From: Candidatus Omnitrophota bacterium
Lineage (GTDB): Bacteria > Omnitrophota > Gorgyraeia > Gygaellales > JAHJCI01
Length of the DNA stretch: 64,000 bases
NCBI GenBank assembly: GCA_016783355.1
Contig: JADHWR010000001.1
Span: 14,024-78,023, forward strand
Direction: 5' to 3'
Below the pieces are notes generated by a model. That model searched no databases. It was given only the letters and a program-made list of their open reading frames with translations, and was not told the DNA's origin. Within the stretch, counting starts at the first letter, position 1; the number at the start of each line of letters is the position of its first letter. Positions 17,014 through 24,559 of the stretch are shown here, piece by piece. A program made the translations under genes and the position numbers.

Positions 17014-18300
17014 TTATTGGTTCATTGTATTTAAAAACTCCTTATTGTTCTTTGTCTTGGATAACTTCTCAATCAGTAACCCCATTGCCTCTACATTGTT
17101 TAACTCATTAAGGACCTTTCTTAAAATCCAAATCTTTTGTAACTGTTCGCCAGGAACAAGAAGCTCTTCATGGCGCGTATTGGACCTTTTAATATCGATT
17201 GCTGGATATATCCTTCTTTGAAATAAGCTTCTGTCTAATTGTAGCTCCATATTGCCTGTTCCTTTAAACTCTTCGAATATTACCTCATCCATACGGCTGC
17301 CTGTATCTACTAAAGCAGTAGCAATTATTGTCAGACTCCCTCCTTCTTCCACTGTGCGTGCAGCTCCAAAAAAATGCTTGGGTTTCTGAAGAGCATTGGA
17401 ATCTATACCGCCGGAAAGAACCCTGCCGCTGTGTGGAACAACTGCATTATAAGCACGCGCAAGACGCGTGATACTGTCCAATAATATTACTACATCCTTT
17501 TTATGTTCGACCAATCTTTTGGCCTTTTCCAAAACCATCTCCGCTACCTGAACATGCCTCTCTGGCGGTTCATCAAAGGTAGATGAGATTACTTCACCTT
17601 TAATATTGCGCTCCATATCTGTAACCTCCTCGGGTCTTTCGTCGATTAAAAGAACGATTAAAATTGTCTCCGGATAATTACAAACGATTGCATTGCCAAT
17701 CTTCTGCAATATAACTGTCTTGCCGCTGTAGGGAGGAGCAACAATCAAAGCCCGCTGTCCCCTACCAATAGGCGTAAGTAAATCCATAATACGAGTAGAA
17801 GCATCCTGGGGAGAATTTTCTAAAACAAAACGTTCATAGGGATATACCGGAGTAAGATTATCAAACAACACCCTATCTCTTGCTTCTTCAGGATGTCCGA
17901 AGTTAACAACTTCAATTTTAAGAAGGGCAAAGTATTTCTCTCCTTCTTTTGGTGGCCGGATTTGCCCGCTTACTGTATCGCCGGTTTTTAAATCGAATTT
18001 TCTGATTTGTGAAGGAGAGATATAAACATCATCCGGGCAAGGTAGATAATTATAATTTGGAGAACGTAAAAAACCAAAGCCTTCTGGTAAAATCTCTAAA
18101 ACCCCCTCCCCAAACATTAAGCCTTCCTTTTCTGCCTGTGCCTGGAGAATTTTAAAAATAAGGTCTTGTTTTTTCAAGCCGCTTAATCCATTAACCTTAA
18201 GCTCCTTAGCAAGCTTGAGAAGCTGAGTAATCTTTAACTCCTGTAAATGCTTGATATCTAATTTTTCTATCCTTTTATTTATGGCTTGTGTCTTTTCCAT
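17014..18300 (-). CDS. rho: Transcription termination factor Rho
   Basis: Rho is the hexameric RNA helicase that ends transcription. The 428-residue protein has the N-terminal Rho_N helix-extension-helix, the OB-fold RNA-binding domain (VLEILPEGFGFLRSPNYNY), Walker A APPYSGKTVILQ, Walker B VVILLDSITRLARAYN and the R-loop region. Start ATG 18300 is chosen because AGGAGGGG sits just upstream. An ATG at 18315 overlaps that ribosome site itself. It overlaps coaE by 26 bases. No insertion in the N-terminal region was noticed. Confidence 0.96.
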   Translation of the reverse strand: MEKTQAINKRIEKLDIKHLQELKITQLLKLAKELKVNGLSGLKKQDLIFKILQAQAEKEGLMFGEGVLEILPEGFGFLRSPNYNYLPCPDDVYISPSQIRKFDLKTGDTVSGQIRPPKEGEKYFALLKIEVVNFGHPEEARDRVLFDNLTPVYPYERFVLENSPQDASTRIMDLLTPIGRGQRALIVAPPYSGKTVILQKIGNAIVCNYPETILIVLLIDERPEEVTDMERNIKGEVISSTFDEPPERHVQVAEMVLEKAKRLVEHKKDVVILLDSITRLARAYNAVVPHSGRVLSGGIDSNALQKPKHFFGAARTVEEGGSLTIIATALVDTGSRMDEVIFEEFKGTGNMELQLDRSLFQRRIYPAIDIKRSNTRHEELLVPGEQLQKIWILRKVLNELNNVEAMGLLIEKLSKTKNNKEFLNTMNQ

Positions 18301-18961
18301 TTCTCCCCTCCTCATTTAAAACATCCCAAATCATCTTAACCTGTTTTTTTGTCTCAGATTTCGTCCCACTATTATCAATAACAAAATCAGCTAAATTTAG
18401 CTTCTTTTTTAATGGCATCTGCAAATTTATGCGCTTTTTAATTTCCGAAAGGCAAAATCCCTTTTTTTTAAGGCGCAATTTTTGAATGTCTGACCTTGCC
18501 CTTACGGCAATTATCTTATCCACGATTCTCGCCAGTCCTGCTTCGATTAATAAGGGTGCATCAATTATAATAAACTTAAAATTTCGGGCCTGCTGAATCT
18601 GTATTTTAATTTCCTTAATTATTCCTGGATGCAGAATTTCGTTGAGCTTCTTTAGGGAATGCTTATTTCTGAAAGCACTCTTAGCTAACCTTTTTCGATT
18701 AATCTGTTGATTCCTGGAAAGTATCCTTTCCCCAAATGCCGCAAGAACCCGCCTGTAAGCCCCGTTCGAAGTAAGGCGCCCAAGGCGACTGCCCCGCCAA
18801 ATTCCGTGGCGGGGACTTCTAACGGGGTAAGCCTTTTTCTTGGGCTCGATTAACTGATGCGCAATCCTATCTGCATCAATAATCTGAGCGCCTAATTGTT
18901 TAAAATAGTGCGCGCACGTCGTCTTCCCTGTGCCAAAACTGCCGGTAATACCAACAATCAT
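18275..18961 (-). CDS. coaE: Dephospho-CoA kinase (with palindromic-element insertion)
   Basis: CoaE phosphorylates dephospho-CoA in the last step of CoA synthesis. The P-loop GSFGTGKTT follows the start MIVGITG, with QIIDADRIAHQL and LNEILHPGI downstream. ATG 18961 overlaps the glgA stop as ATGA, so a longer frame from 19012 is rejected. Residues about 46-69 (PVRS...SNGAY, 24 residues) are encoded by a 68-bp palindromic element plus a 4-bp duplication. Removing it leaves EPKKKAYRRVLAAFGE, which reads like an ordinary CoaE. Confidence 0.94.
   Translation of the reverse strand: MIVGITGSFGTGKTTCAHYFKQLGAQIIDADRIAHQLIEPKKKAYPVRSPRHGIWRGSRLGRLTSNGAYRRVLAAFGERILSRNQQINRKRLAKSAFRNKHSLKKLNEILHPGIIKEIKIQIQQARNFKFIIIDAPLLIEAGLARIVDKIIAVRARSDIQKLRLKKKGFCLSEIKKRINLQMPLKKKLNLADFVIDNSGTKSETKKQVKMIWDVLNEEGRNGKDTSHK
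18760..18827. mobile_element. Palindromic element E2 inside coaE
   Basis: The 68-bp element has ends CCCCGTTCGAAGT and ACTTCTAACGGGG (plus strand) and two inner hairpins, GGCGCC..GGCG and GCCCCGCC/GGCGGGG. It is flanked by TAAG at 18756-18759 and 18828-18831. Element plus duplication is 72 bp (24 codons). It has the same core as the polA copy in the opposite orientation. Confidence 0.92.
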
Positions 18962-20343
18962 TTTAAAAGGTGGTGGTAAAGCCCAATATAATTCCGGGCG
19001 GCAGTGGTCCAAGAAAAATTACAACCCATACCTCGCTTCATTAAAGAAAGCCGCCTGTTTTTATCTTTAAAAACTAAAAGCATCTCTTTGATCTTTGCCA
19101 CGAGGGCCGATGGCGAATACTGATCAAAAATAAAACCATTCTTTTTATCAATTGTATCAGTAAGGCCGCCTGTCTTAAAAACCAATGGAATTGTACCATA
19201 TTTCAGGCTAATCATCTGCCCCAAGCCGCAGGGTTCGTATTTGGAAGGCATCAGGAATATGTCGCAGCCAGCATATATCTTATGAGCTAATACGTTGTCG
19301 AACTTAAGAAAGGTGCGTAACTTTTTAGGAAACTTTCTGGCTAATCTTTCTAAAATTCGGTGATAATTCAGCTCTCCTGTTCCCAGAATAACCAATTGAA
19401 GCGGAAGTGAACATATCTCCTCCATTGCCTCACTTAAGATATCAAAGCCCTTCTGCTGAGTGAGTCGAGAGACAATACCCAAAAGAGGAATATCGGACCT
19501 TGAAGGCAGCTTTGATAATTTGCATAGGGCCTCCTTATTTTTAACTTTGCCTTCAATATTGTCTTTGTCATAATTCTTGAGAATAAATTTATCGGTCTTT
19601 GGATTCCAAAGCTGATAATCTAAACCATTCAATATACCAAATAGATTATCTCGCCGCCTGATCAAGACCCCTTCCAAGCCACAACCAAACTCCTTCGTTT
19701 GTATTTCTTTGGCATAAGTAGGACTTACTGTATTTATAGCGTCAGAAAAAACAATCCCGGCCTTTAATAGATTGACCTTACCGTAAAACTCCAATGCCTC
19801 CATATTAAAAAGCGACCAATCTAAGCCTAATTTAGGAAATTCCTCTTTATTAAATAGTCCCTGATAGGCAAGATTATGAATTGTCAATAGTGTCTTTATT
19901 CCTTTATAAAATTCATCACCTTGAGCGGTTGTTTTTAAATATACGGGAACAAGCGAACTCTGCCAGTCATGACAATGAAGTATCTGAGGCCTGAATTCTA
20001 TTTCTTTTAAAAGTTTTAATGCCTCTCGGCAAAAATAAGAGAATCGGTTGAGATTATCGGGAAAGTCACCTTCTTTTTCTCCGTAGAGTCCTGGGCGATT
20101 AAAAAACTCTTCTTTCTTAATAAAATAAACCTTAATCTTTTTTCCTATGGTTGTTGTAGAAATTTTCGAATTTAAGTCCTCAATTTTAAATCCTGCTGCC
20201 TTTGTCTTTTTGTAAAAGGGCATAATCACGATAATCTCATGTTTTAATCTCTCCAAAGGCAAAGGCAGAGCCCCGACTACATCAGCAAGACCGCCGGTCT
20301 TGGCAAAAGGCACAACCTCTGATGCAAACATTGCGATTCTCAC
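18958..20343 (-). CDS. glgA: Glycogen synthase (ADP/UDP-glucose type, GT5)
   Basis: This 461-residue GT-B enzyme elongates alpha-1,4-glucan. It shows the N-terminal KTGGLADVVGALPL, the HCHDWQSSL motif, TIHNLAYQG, GIVSRLTQQKGFDIL, MPSKYEPCGLGQM and the C-terminal KTGGLTDTI repeat of the donor site. It is joined to polA upstream and coaE downstream by ATGA overlaps. A GH57 branching enzyme at 45501-47078 could act on its product. Confidence 0.95.
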   Translation of the reverse strand: MRIAMFASEVVPFAKTGGLADVVGALPLPLERLKHEIIVIMPFYKKTKAAGFKIEDLNSKISTTTIGKKIKVYFIKKEEFFNRPGLYGEKEGDFPDNLNRFSYFCREALKLLKEIEFRPQILHCHDWQSSLVPVYLKTTAQGDEFYKGIKTLLTIHNLAYQGLFNKEEFPKLGLDWSLFNMEALEFYGKVNLLKAGIVFSDAINTVSPTYAKEIQTKEFGCGLEGVLIRRRDNLFGILNGLDYQLWNPKTDKFILKNYDKDNIEGKVKNKEALCKLSKLPSRSDIPLLGIVSRLTQQKGFDILSEAMEEICSLPLQLVILGTGELNYHRILERLARKFPKKLRTFLKFDNVLAHKIYAGCDIFLMPSKYEPCGLGQMISLKYGTIPLVFKTGGLTDTIDKKNGFIFDQYSPSALVAKIKEMLLVFKDKNRRLSLMKRGMGCNFSWTTAARNYIGLYHHLLK

Positions 20344-23012
20344 TTAATCTCCTCCATCTCTAACCAATTCTTACCCTTCTTTATTACTACCTTTATGGGA
20401 ACAGAAAGGGCTAAGGCATTCTCCATCTCATAAGATATCATCTCAATTGCCCTCTGCAATTGCCCGTTCGGTATCTCAAAAATAAGTTCATCGTGAATTT
20501 GCAGGAGGAGCTTCGCCGAAAGCGTTCTTTCCTCAATCTTCTGATATATCTTAATCATCGCCATCTTAATTAAATCTGCTGCCGAGCCTTGGATGGATGA
20601 ATTTACTGCCTGCCTTTCGGCAAATGCACGAACTGCGGCATTCTGATGATTAATGTCAGGGAGATAGCGATGGCGACCTAAAATAGTTGTTACAAAATTG
20701 TCTTTTTTTGCCTTTTCAATCTGCCTGGCGATATAATCTTTTACTCTGGGATACCTTAAAAAATAGGCATCAATAAAGCGAGTTGCCTCCTCCCTTGAAA
20801 TTCCTAATTCCCTTGCTAAACCAAAGGAAGATAGACCATAAATAATTCCAAAATTTATGCGCTTTGCTACTTCTCGCATCTGATCATTGACAATAGAATC
20901 CTCTGTGCCATAAACTAAAGAGGCAGTGGCACGATGTATGTCTTTGCCTTGCGAAAAAGCATCAATCAGCACCTTCTCGCCTGATAAATGTGCCAGAACC
21001 CTTAATTCTACCTGAGAATAATCAAAAGAGACCAAAAAATTATCCTCGCAACTCGTGATGAAAGCCTTTCGTATCTTGCGCCCTAACTCTGTCTTAATCG
21101 GTAGATTTTGCAAATTAGGATTAGAGGAGCTCAGTCTTCCCGTCTGTGTTCCTGTTTGATTGAAGAATGTATGAATGCGCAGGGTTTTTTTATCTGCCAG
21201 TTCCATTAAGGCATCGATATAAGTAGATTTTATTTTACAAAGCATACGATATTCCAATAAAATTTTTGGTAAGGGATGCTGGCTTGCTAAGACAGCAAGA
21301 ACCTCCTCATCGGTAGAGGCGCCTGTCTTTTTCTTTTTTATCACCGGCAGTTTTAATTTCTCAAAAAGAACCTGACGTAGCTGTAAGGGTGAGTTGATAT
21401 TAAACGGCCCACCAGCAAGATGATAAATTTTACTGACCAGGCCTTTGCGCTTTTCTTCAATTTCAATGCCCAAGGCTTTAAGAAACTCTAAATCAAGCTT
21501 TATACCCTCTAATTCCATCTGCGCTAAAACAGGAATCAAGCGAATCTCTAAGTCGCAAAAGATGCGAAAGCTATCTTTAAGCTTTAGTTCTTTCTCTAAA
21601 ACCGACTTAAGTGTTCCAATAACAACACAAACCTCAAGTGGACTTATCTTTCCTGCCCCGTTCGAAGTCCCCGCCGTAGGCGGGGCAGTCGCCCCGGGCG
21701 TCTTACTTCGAACGGGGCCTGCATCCAAAATTCTCTTCAGATAATCCCAGCACAGGCTCTCAAGACTATAATCAGACCGGGACGGATTCAAAAGATAAGC
21801 AGCAATCATCGTATCAAAACCTAACCCTTCTAGGGCGATATTATGCCGGGCTAATCGCAAAAAGATATCTTTTAGATTGTGGCCGATTTTCTTAATCTTT
21901 GGGTCTCTAAGGACAGGTTCAATGCTCTTTAAGGAGCCTTTCTCTAATTCTAAAAAAGAATCACTCTCTGGAAGATAAACTGTCAACCCCTCCTCATTCA
22001 TATAGAGAATCAACTCACCTGCCTGCCTAAACTGATCAATCCCGGCAACCTGCCTGTTGGCACTTCGACGGAGTTTATCCCGAGCGAAGTCGAGGGACTC
22101 AGTGCTAGCACTCCGACTTCGCTCAGTGCCAACCCTGAGCTTGTCGAAGGGTTGCTCAGGTAAATCTTTAAGAAATTTTTTAAATTCTAACTCACGAAAG
22201 ATTTCATAAAGATTTCTATAGTCAGGCTTCTTTATCTTTAAACTTTGCGCATCAAATTCTATATCTAAATCTGTCCTTAATTGTGCAAGATAATGACATA
22301 GTTTTATTTGCTCAATCTTTTCTTTCAAGCGAGAACGAAGCTTTTGTTCTTTTATCTGATCCAAATTCAATAAGAGATTTTCCAGAGACTTAAATTTATC
22401 CAGGAGCTTGGTGGCGGTCTTTTCTCCTATGCCAGGAACACCCGGGATATTATCAGCTGTATCTCCGGCAAGAGCAATAAAGTCAGCAATTCTGCCGGGT
22501 AAAAATCCGTATTGGCGCTTAACCCCTGCCACATCATAAATTATCTTTTTGTCTTTATGAGGATGCAGAACAATAACTCCCTCATCCACTAATTGCAAGA
22601 TATCCTTATCAGCGCTGACAATCATTATTGTAAAATCCTTCTCTTTTGCCTTCCTGGTTAATGTCGCAATAACATCGTCTGCTTCAAAGCCCTCCTTCTC
22701 AAATATATTAATTCCAAAGGCCTTGATTATCTTTTTAATGTAAGGCAGTTGAGTCACTAAATCCGCAGGCATAGGAGGACGTTGTATCTTGTAACGCGCA
22801 AATTCTTTTTGGCGAAATGTGTGCCTTGAGACATCAAAACATACACCCATATACTGCGGATTTATCTCTTTTAAAACCTTATTCAGAAAATTCACAAAGC
22901 CATAAATAGCATTGGTACAAAGACCGTAAGAGGTCGCAAGCCCCCTTATGGCATAATAGGCGCGGTAACAGATGCCGTTGGCATCAATAAGTACTACTTG
23001 GGCTTTATCCAT
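20340..23012 (-). CDS. polA: DNA polymerase I with two repeat-derived insertions
   Basis: The 890-residue protein has a 5'-3' exonuclease (about 1-280), a degenerate 3'-5' exonuclease domain (about 320-480) and a family A polymerase. Polymerase motif A is FDYSQVELRVLAHL, motif B RINFGIIYGLSSF and motif C QIHDELIFE. The Exo I D-x-E motif is not found, since the matching strand reads ELILYMNEEGLTVYL, so proofreading is probably lost. Residues about 286-318 come from a repeat of the DKLRVG/TERSRSAS type in the interdomain linker. Residues about 433-454 come from a 62-bp palindromic element within the exonuclease-like domain. Confidence 0.95.
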   Translation of the reverse strand: MDKAQVVLIDANGICYRAYYAIRGLATSYGLCTNAIYGFVNFLNKVLKEINPQYMGVCFDVSRHTFRQKEFARYKIQRPPMPADLVTQLPYIKKIIKAFGINIFEKEGFEADDVIATLTRKAKEKDFTIMIVSADKDILQLVDEGVIVLHPHKDKKIIYDVAGVKRQYGFLPGRIADFIALAGDTADNIPGVPGIGEKTATKLLDKFKSLENLLLNLDQIKEQKLRSRLKEKIEQIKLCHYLAQLRTDLDIEFDAQSLKIKKPDYRNLYEIFRELEFKKFLKDLPEQPFDKLRVGTERSRSASTESLDFARDKLRRSANRQVAGIDQFRQAGELILYMNEEGLTVYLPESDSFLELEKGSLKSIEPVLRDPKIKKIGHNLKDIFLRLARHNIALEGLGFDTMIAAYLLNPSRSDYSLESLCWDYLKRILDAGPVRSKTPGATAPPTAGTSNGAGKISPLEVCVVIGTLKSVLEKELKLKDSFRIFCDLEIRLIPVLAQMELEGIKLDLEFLKALGIEIEEKRKGLVSKIYHLAGGPFNINSPLQLRQVLFEKLKLPVIKKKKTGASTDEEVLAVLASQHPLPKILLEYRMLCKIKSTYIDALMELADKKTLRIHTFFNQTGTQTGRLSSSNPNLQNLPIKTELGRKIRKAFITSCEDNFLVSFDYSQVELRVLAHLSGEKVLIDAFSQGKDIHRATASLVYGTEDSIVNDQMREVAKRINFGIIYGLSSFGLARELGISREEATRFIDAYFLRYPRVKDYIARQIEKAKKDNFVTTILGRHRYLPDINHQNAAVRAFAERQAVNSSIQGSAADLIKMAMIKIYQKIEERTLSAKLLLQIHDELIFEIPNGQLQRAIEMISYEMENALALSVPIKVVIKKGKNWLEMEEIK
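21656..21717. mobile_element. Palindromic element E3 inside polA
   Basis: The 62-bp element has 15-bp inverted ends (CCCCGTTCGAAGT and complement), an inner CGCCCGGGGCG hairpin and a GCCCCGCC/GGCGGGG hairpin. It is flanked by CCTG at 21652-21655 and 21718-21721. With the duplication it adds 66 bp, 22 codons (GPVRSKTP...SNGA); without it the protein reads LDAGKISPLEV. Confidence 0.93.
22059..22157. repeat. TERSRS/DKLR-type repeat inside polA
   Basis: Palindromic units built from CACTTCGACG, GAGCGAAGTCGAGG, GCTAGCACTCCGACTTCGCTCAGTGC-like and CCTGAGCTTGTCGAAGG strings lie in frame in the PolA interdomain linker. Related units occur at 23050-23250 and 58564-58660. Confidence 0.85.
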
Positions 23013-23046
23013 TTAGAAAATCAAGCATAAAATAAAAATAGGAATG

Positions 23047-23250
23047 GGTTGACACCTCGACTTCGTCCCTCGACTTCGTCCCTCGACTTCGTCCCTCGAC
23101 TTCGTCCCTCGACTTCGCTCGGGACGACCCTGAGCTTGTCGAAGGGTCGCTCGGGACGACCCTGAGCTTGTCGAAGGGTCGCTCGGGACGACCCTGAGCT
23201 TGTTGTCGAAGGGTCGCTCAGTGTCAATCCTGAGCTTGTCGAACGGATTG
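23047..23250. repeat. Intergenic array of CTCGACTTCGTCC and GAGCTTGTCGAAGG units
   Basis: Between polA and the TPR gene a 13-bp unit (CTCGACTTCGTCC) is repeated four to five times. It is followed by about three copies of a 32-bp unit containing GACGACCCTGAGCTTGTCG and AAGGGTCGCTCGG, and then a variant ending at 23250. The units share sequence with the insertions in polA and rpsB. The 243-bp gap holds nothing else that I recognise. Confidence 0.88.
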
Positions 23251-23255
23251 AATTA

Positions 23256-24200
23256 TTAGTTTTTAGGGGTTAATTCCGTGGCTATCTTTTCTAAAGTCTG
23301 CTTTGCAGTTACAATATCATCCTGCTCATAGAATCTGATCGCATCTTGAAACTTGGCCTGCATAATAGCGATGTGTTCTTGTTTTTGTTTTTCTTTAATC
23401 TCTTTATTTATTTTATCTATTAAGGTCAAAAATGAGTCTCTGTCTGACGGGTCCAAAGAAATGGCTAACACCAGTGCATTTTTTGCTTCCTCTATTTTGT
23501 GCTCTTCATATAAATCATCAGCCAGTTCCTTAAGTTTTTGAATCTCTTTTAACTCTGTTAATCTGACTGCCTTTTTATGAATGGCGAGCTCACGCACTAA
23601 ACTAAGCGTCTCTTCCTCTATCAACTCCTGCTGAAGAGAAGGCTGAGTCTCTGCGATGGCCTGGCGTCTGCGTTTCGCCCACTCCACCCAAGACTCACCG
23701 GGAATTCCCAATTCTATACGTTTTTTCCAATAATCAAAAGCCTTCTTTAGTTCTCTTTTTTGCTCATAAAGCATAGCTAAATTTGAATATAAATTATGAT
23801 ACTGGGGATTTAATTTTAGTCCAACTAAATAAATCTTCTCTGCCCTATCAAGTAAACCCTTGGCCTCAAACATAATTCCTAAATCATTGTAAGCAATAAC
23901 ATAAGCAGGGTCTAACTCAATTGCCTTCTGATAACAGACTGTGGCACTATCTAAATCACCGCGCTGCTGAAACTGCAAACCTTGACTTCGAAGAAGACGT
24001 GCCTCTTTTTGAAAAGTAGTTTGTTTCTGCGCAAAAAGTGAGGTTGGGAAACAGAATAAGTTAATTGTTATAAATAAATTAATTGCTACAAAAGAGATAA
24101 TTCCCTTTGTAAACCCCGTTCGAAATTCCTCCAATCTTTGCTTAAGGCTTAATGATACATAAGTAGCCGAGGCTTTTGAATCTATCTTAAATCTATGCAT
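23256..24200 (-). CDS. TPR repeat protein with signal peptide; present start lies in a mobile element
   Basis: The 314-residue frame has a hydrophobic segment (about 37-56, FVAINLFITINLFCFPTSLFA) that looks like a signal peptide ending in LFAQ. Three TPR motifs follow at about 68-170 (LQFQQRGDLDSATVCYQKAI, YNDLGIMFEAKGLLDRAEKI) and then coiled-coil helices. The role is unknown; such proteins often scaffold complexes in the periplasm. Residues 1-29 are encoded by mobile element E4. No in-frame ATG, GTG or TTG follows before the TPR part except one TTG within E4. Excising E4 and E5 would restore an ATG at 24515 giving MPQFTKGIISF, in frame. Confidence 0.85.
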   Translation of the reverse strand: MHRFKIDSKASATYVSLSLKQRLEEFRTGFTKGIISFVAINLFITINLFCFPTSLFAQKQTTFQKEARLLRSQGLQFQQRGDLDSATVCYQKAIELDPAYVIAYNDLGIMFEAKGLLDRAEKIYLVGLKLNPQYHNLYSNLAMLYEQKRELKKAFDYWKKRIELGIPGESWVEWAKRRRQAIAETQPSLQQELIEEETLSLVRELAIHKKAVRLTELKEIQKLKELADDLYEEHKIEEAKNALVLAISLDPSDRDSFLTLIDKINKEIKEKQKQEHIAIMQAKFQDAIRFYEQDDIVTAKQTLEKIATELTPKN

Positions 24201-24219
24201 ATCTAAATTTCGAACGGGG
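24114..24219. mobile_element. 106-bp element E4 at the 5' end of the TPR gene
   Basis: The ends are CCCCGTTCGAAAT and ATTTCGAACGGGG, flanked by TAAA (plus strand) at 24110-24113 and 24220-24223. The interior (about 80 bp) is not palindromic, supplies the present start codon of the TPR protein, and contains GGAGGA near its inner end. It abuts element E5, sharing one TAAA. Confidence 0.9.
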
Positions 24220-24481
24220 TAAACCCCGTTCGAAATAGGAAACGCTTTAATCTATCGTTCAAATAGCGTTTACCCTTTCCAGACTTCAGGTGTTTTTCTC
24301 TACTCATTGCATCATATTTATTTAGACAGGCTTCATAATAAATAAGCTTAAAGGGGCCTCTATTCTTAGTAGAAGACACCTTTCCTGAATTATGCTCACT
24401 AAAGCGTTTCCGTAAATCATTCGTTAAGCCTGTATACCATTTTTTATCTTTCTGGCTTTGAATTACATAAACATAATGCAT
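24203..24481 (-). CDS. GIY-YIG nuclease (UPF0213/YhbQ-like), gene of mobile element E5
   Basis: This 92-residue single-domain nuclease has the GIY-YIG core: YVYVIQSQ, then WYTGLTNDLRKRFSEHNSG with the conserved Tyr and Arg, and YYEACLNKYDAMSREKHLK with the catalytic-region Glu. Homologues of this small family are often annotated as DNA-structure nucleases of unknown role. The gene lies within inverted ends CCCCGTTCGAAATA. The ATG is 22 bases inside one end, and the frame reads through the other end and stops in element E4 (RTGFTPFEI). It is therefore the only protein the element could encode, and I infer it drives the element's mobility. Confidence 0.9.
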   Translation of the reverse strand: MHYVYVIQSQKDKKWYTGLTNDLRKRFSEHNSGKVSSTKNRGPFKLIYYEACLNKYDAMSREKHLKSGKGKRYLNDRLKRFLFRTGFTPFEI

Positions 24482-24502
24482 TGCTTGTTATTTCGAACGG
24501 GG
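24224..24502. mobile_element. 279-bp GIY-YIG-encoding mobile element E5
   Basis: The inverted ends match over 14 bases (CCCCGTTCGAAATA), and TAAA flanks both sides (24220-24223, 24503-24506). Over 90% of the element is the nuclease gene. Its ends are the same as those of the 29- to 106-bp copies elsewhere in the window. Confidence 0.92.
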
Positions 24503-24559
24503 TAAATTGAGGCATCTTGATTTTAAGATACATTAAAAAAGCAAAAAGTCAAGAAAATA

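Noticed and set aside
23047..23250. Tandem array considered as a CRISPR
   Set aside because: Units are contiguous with no unique spacers, and no cas genes are in the window.
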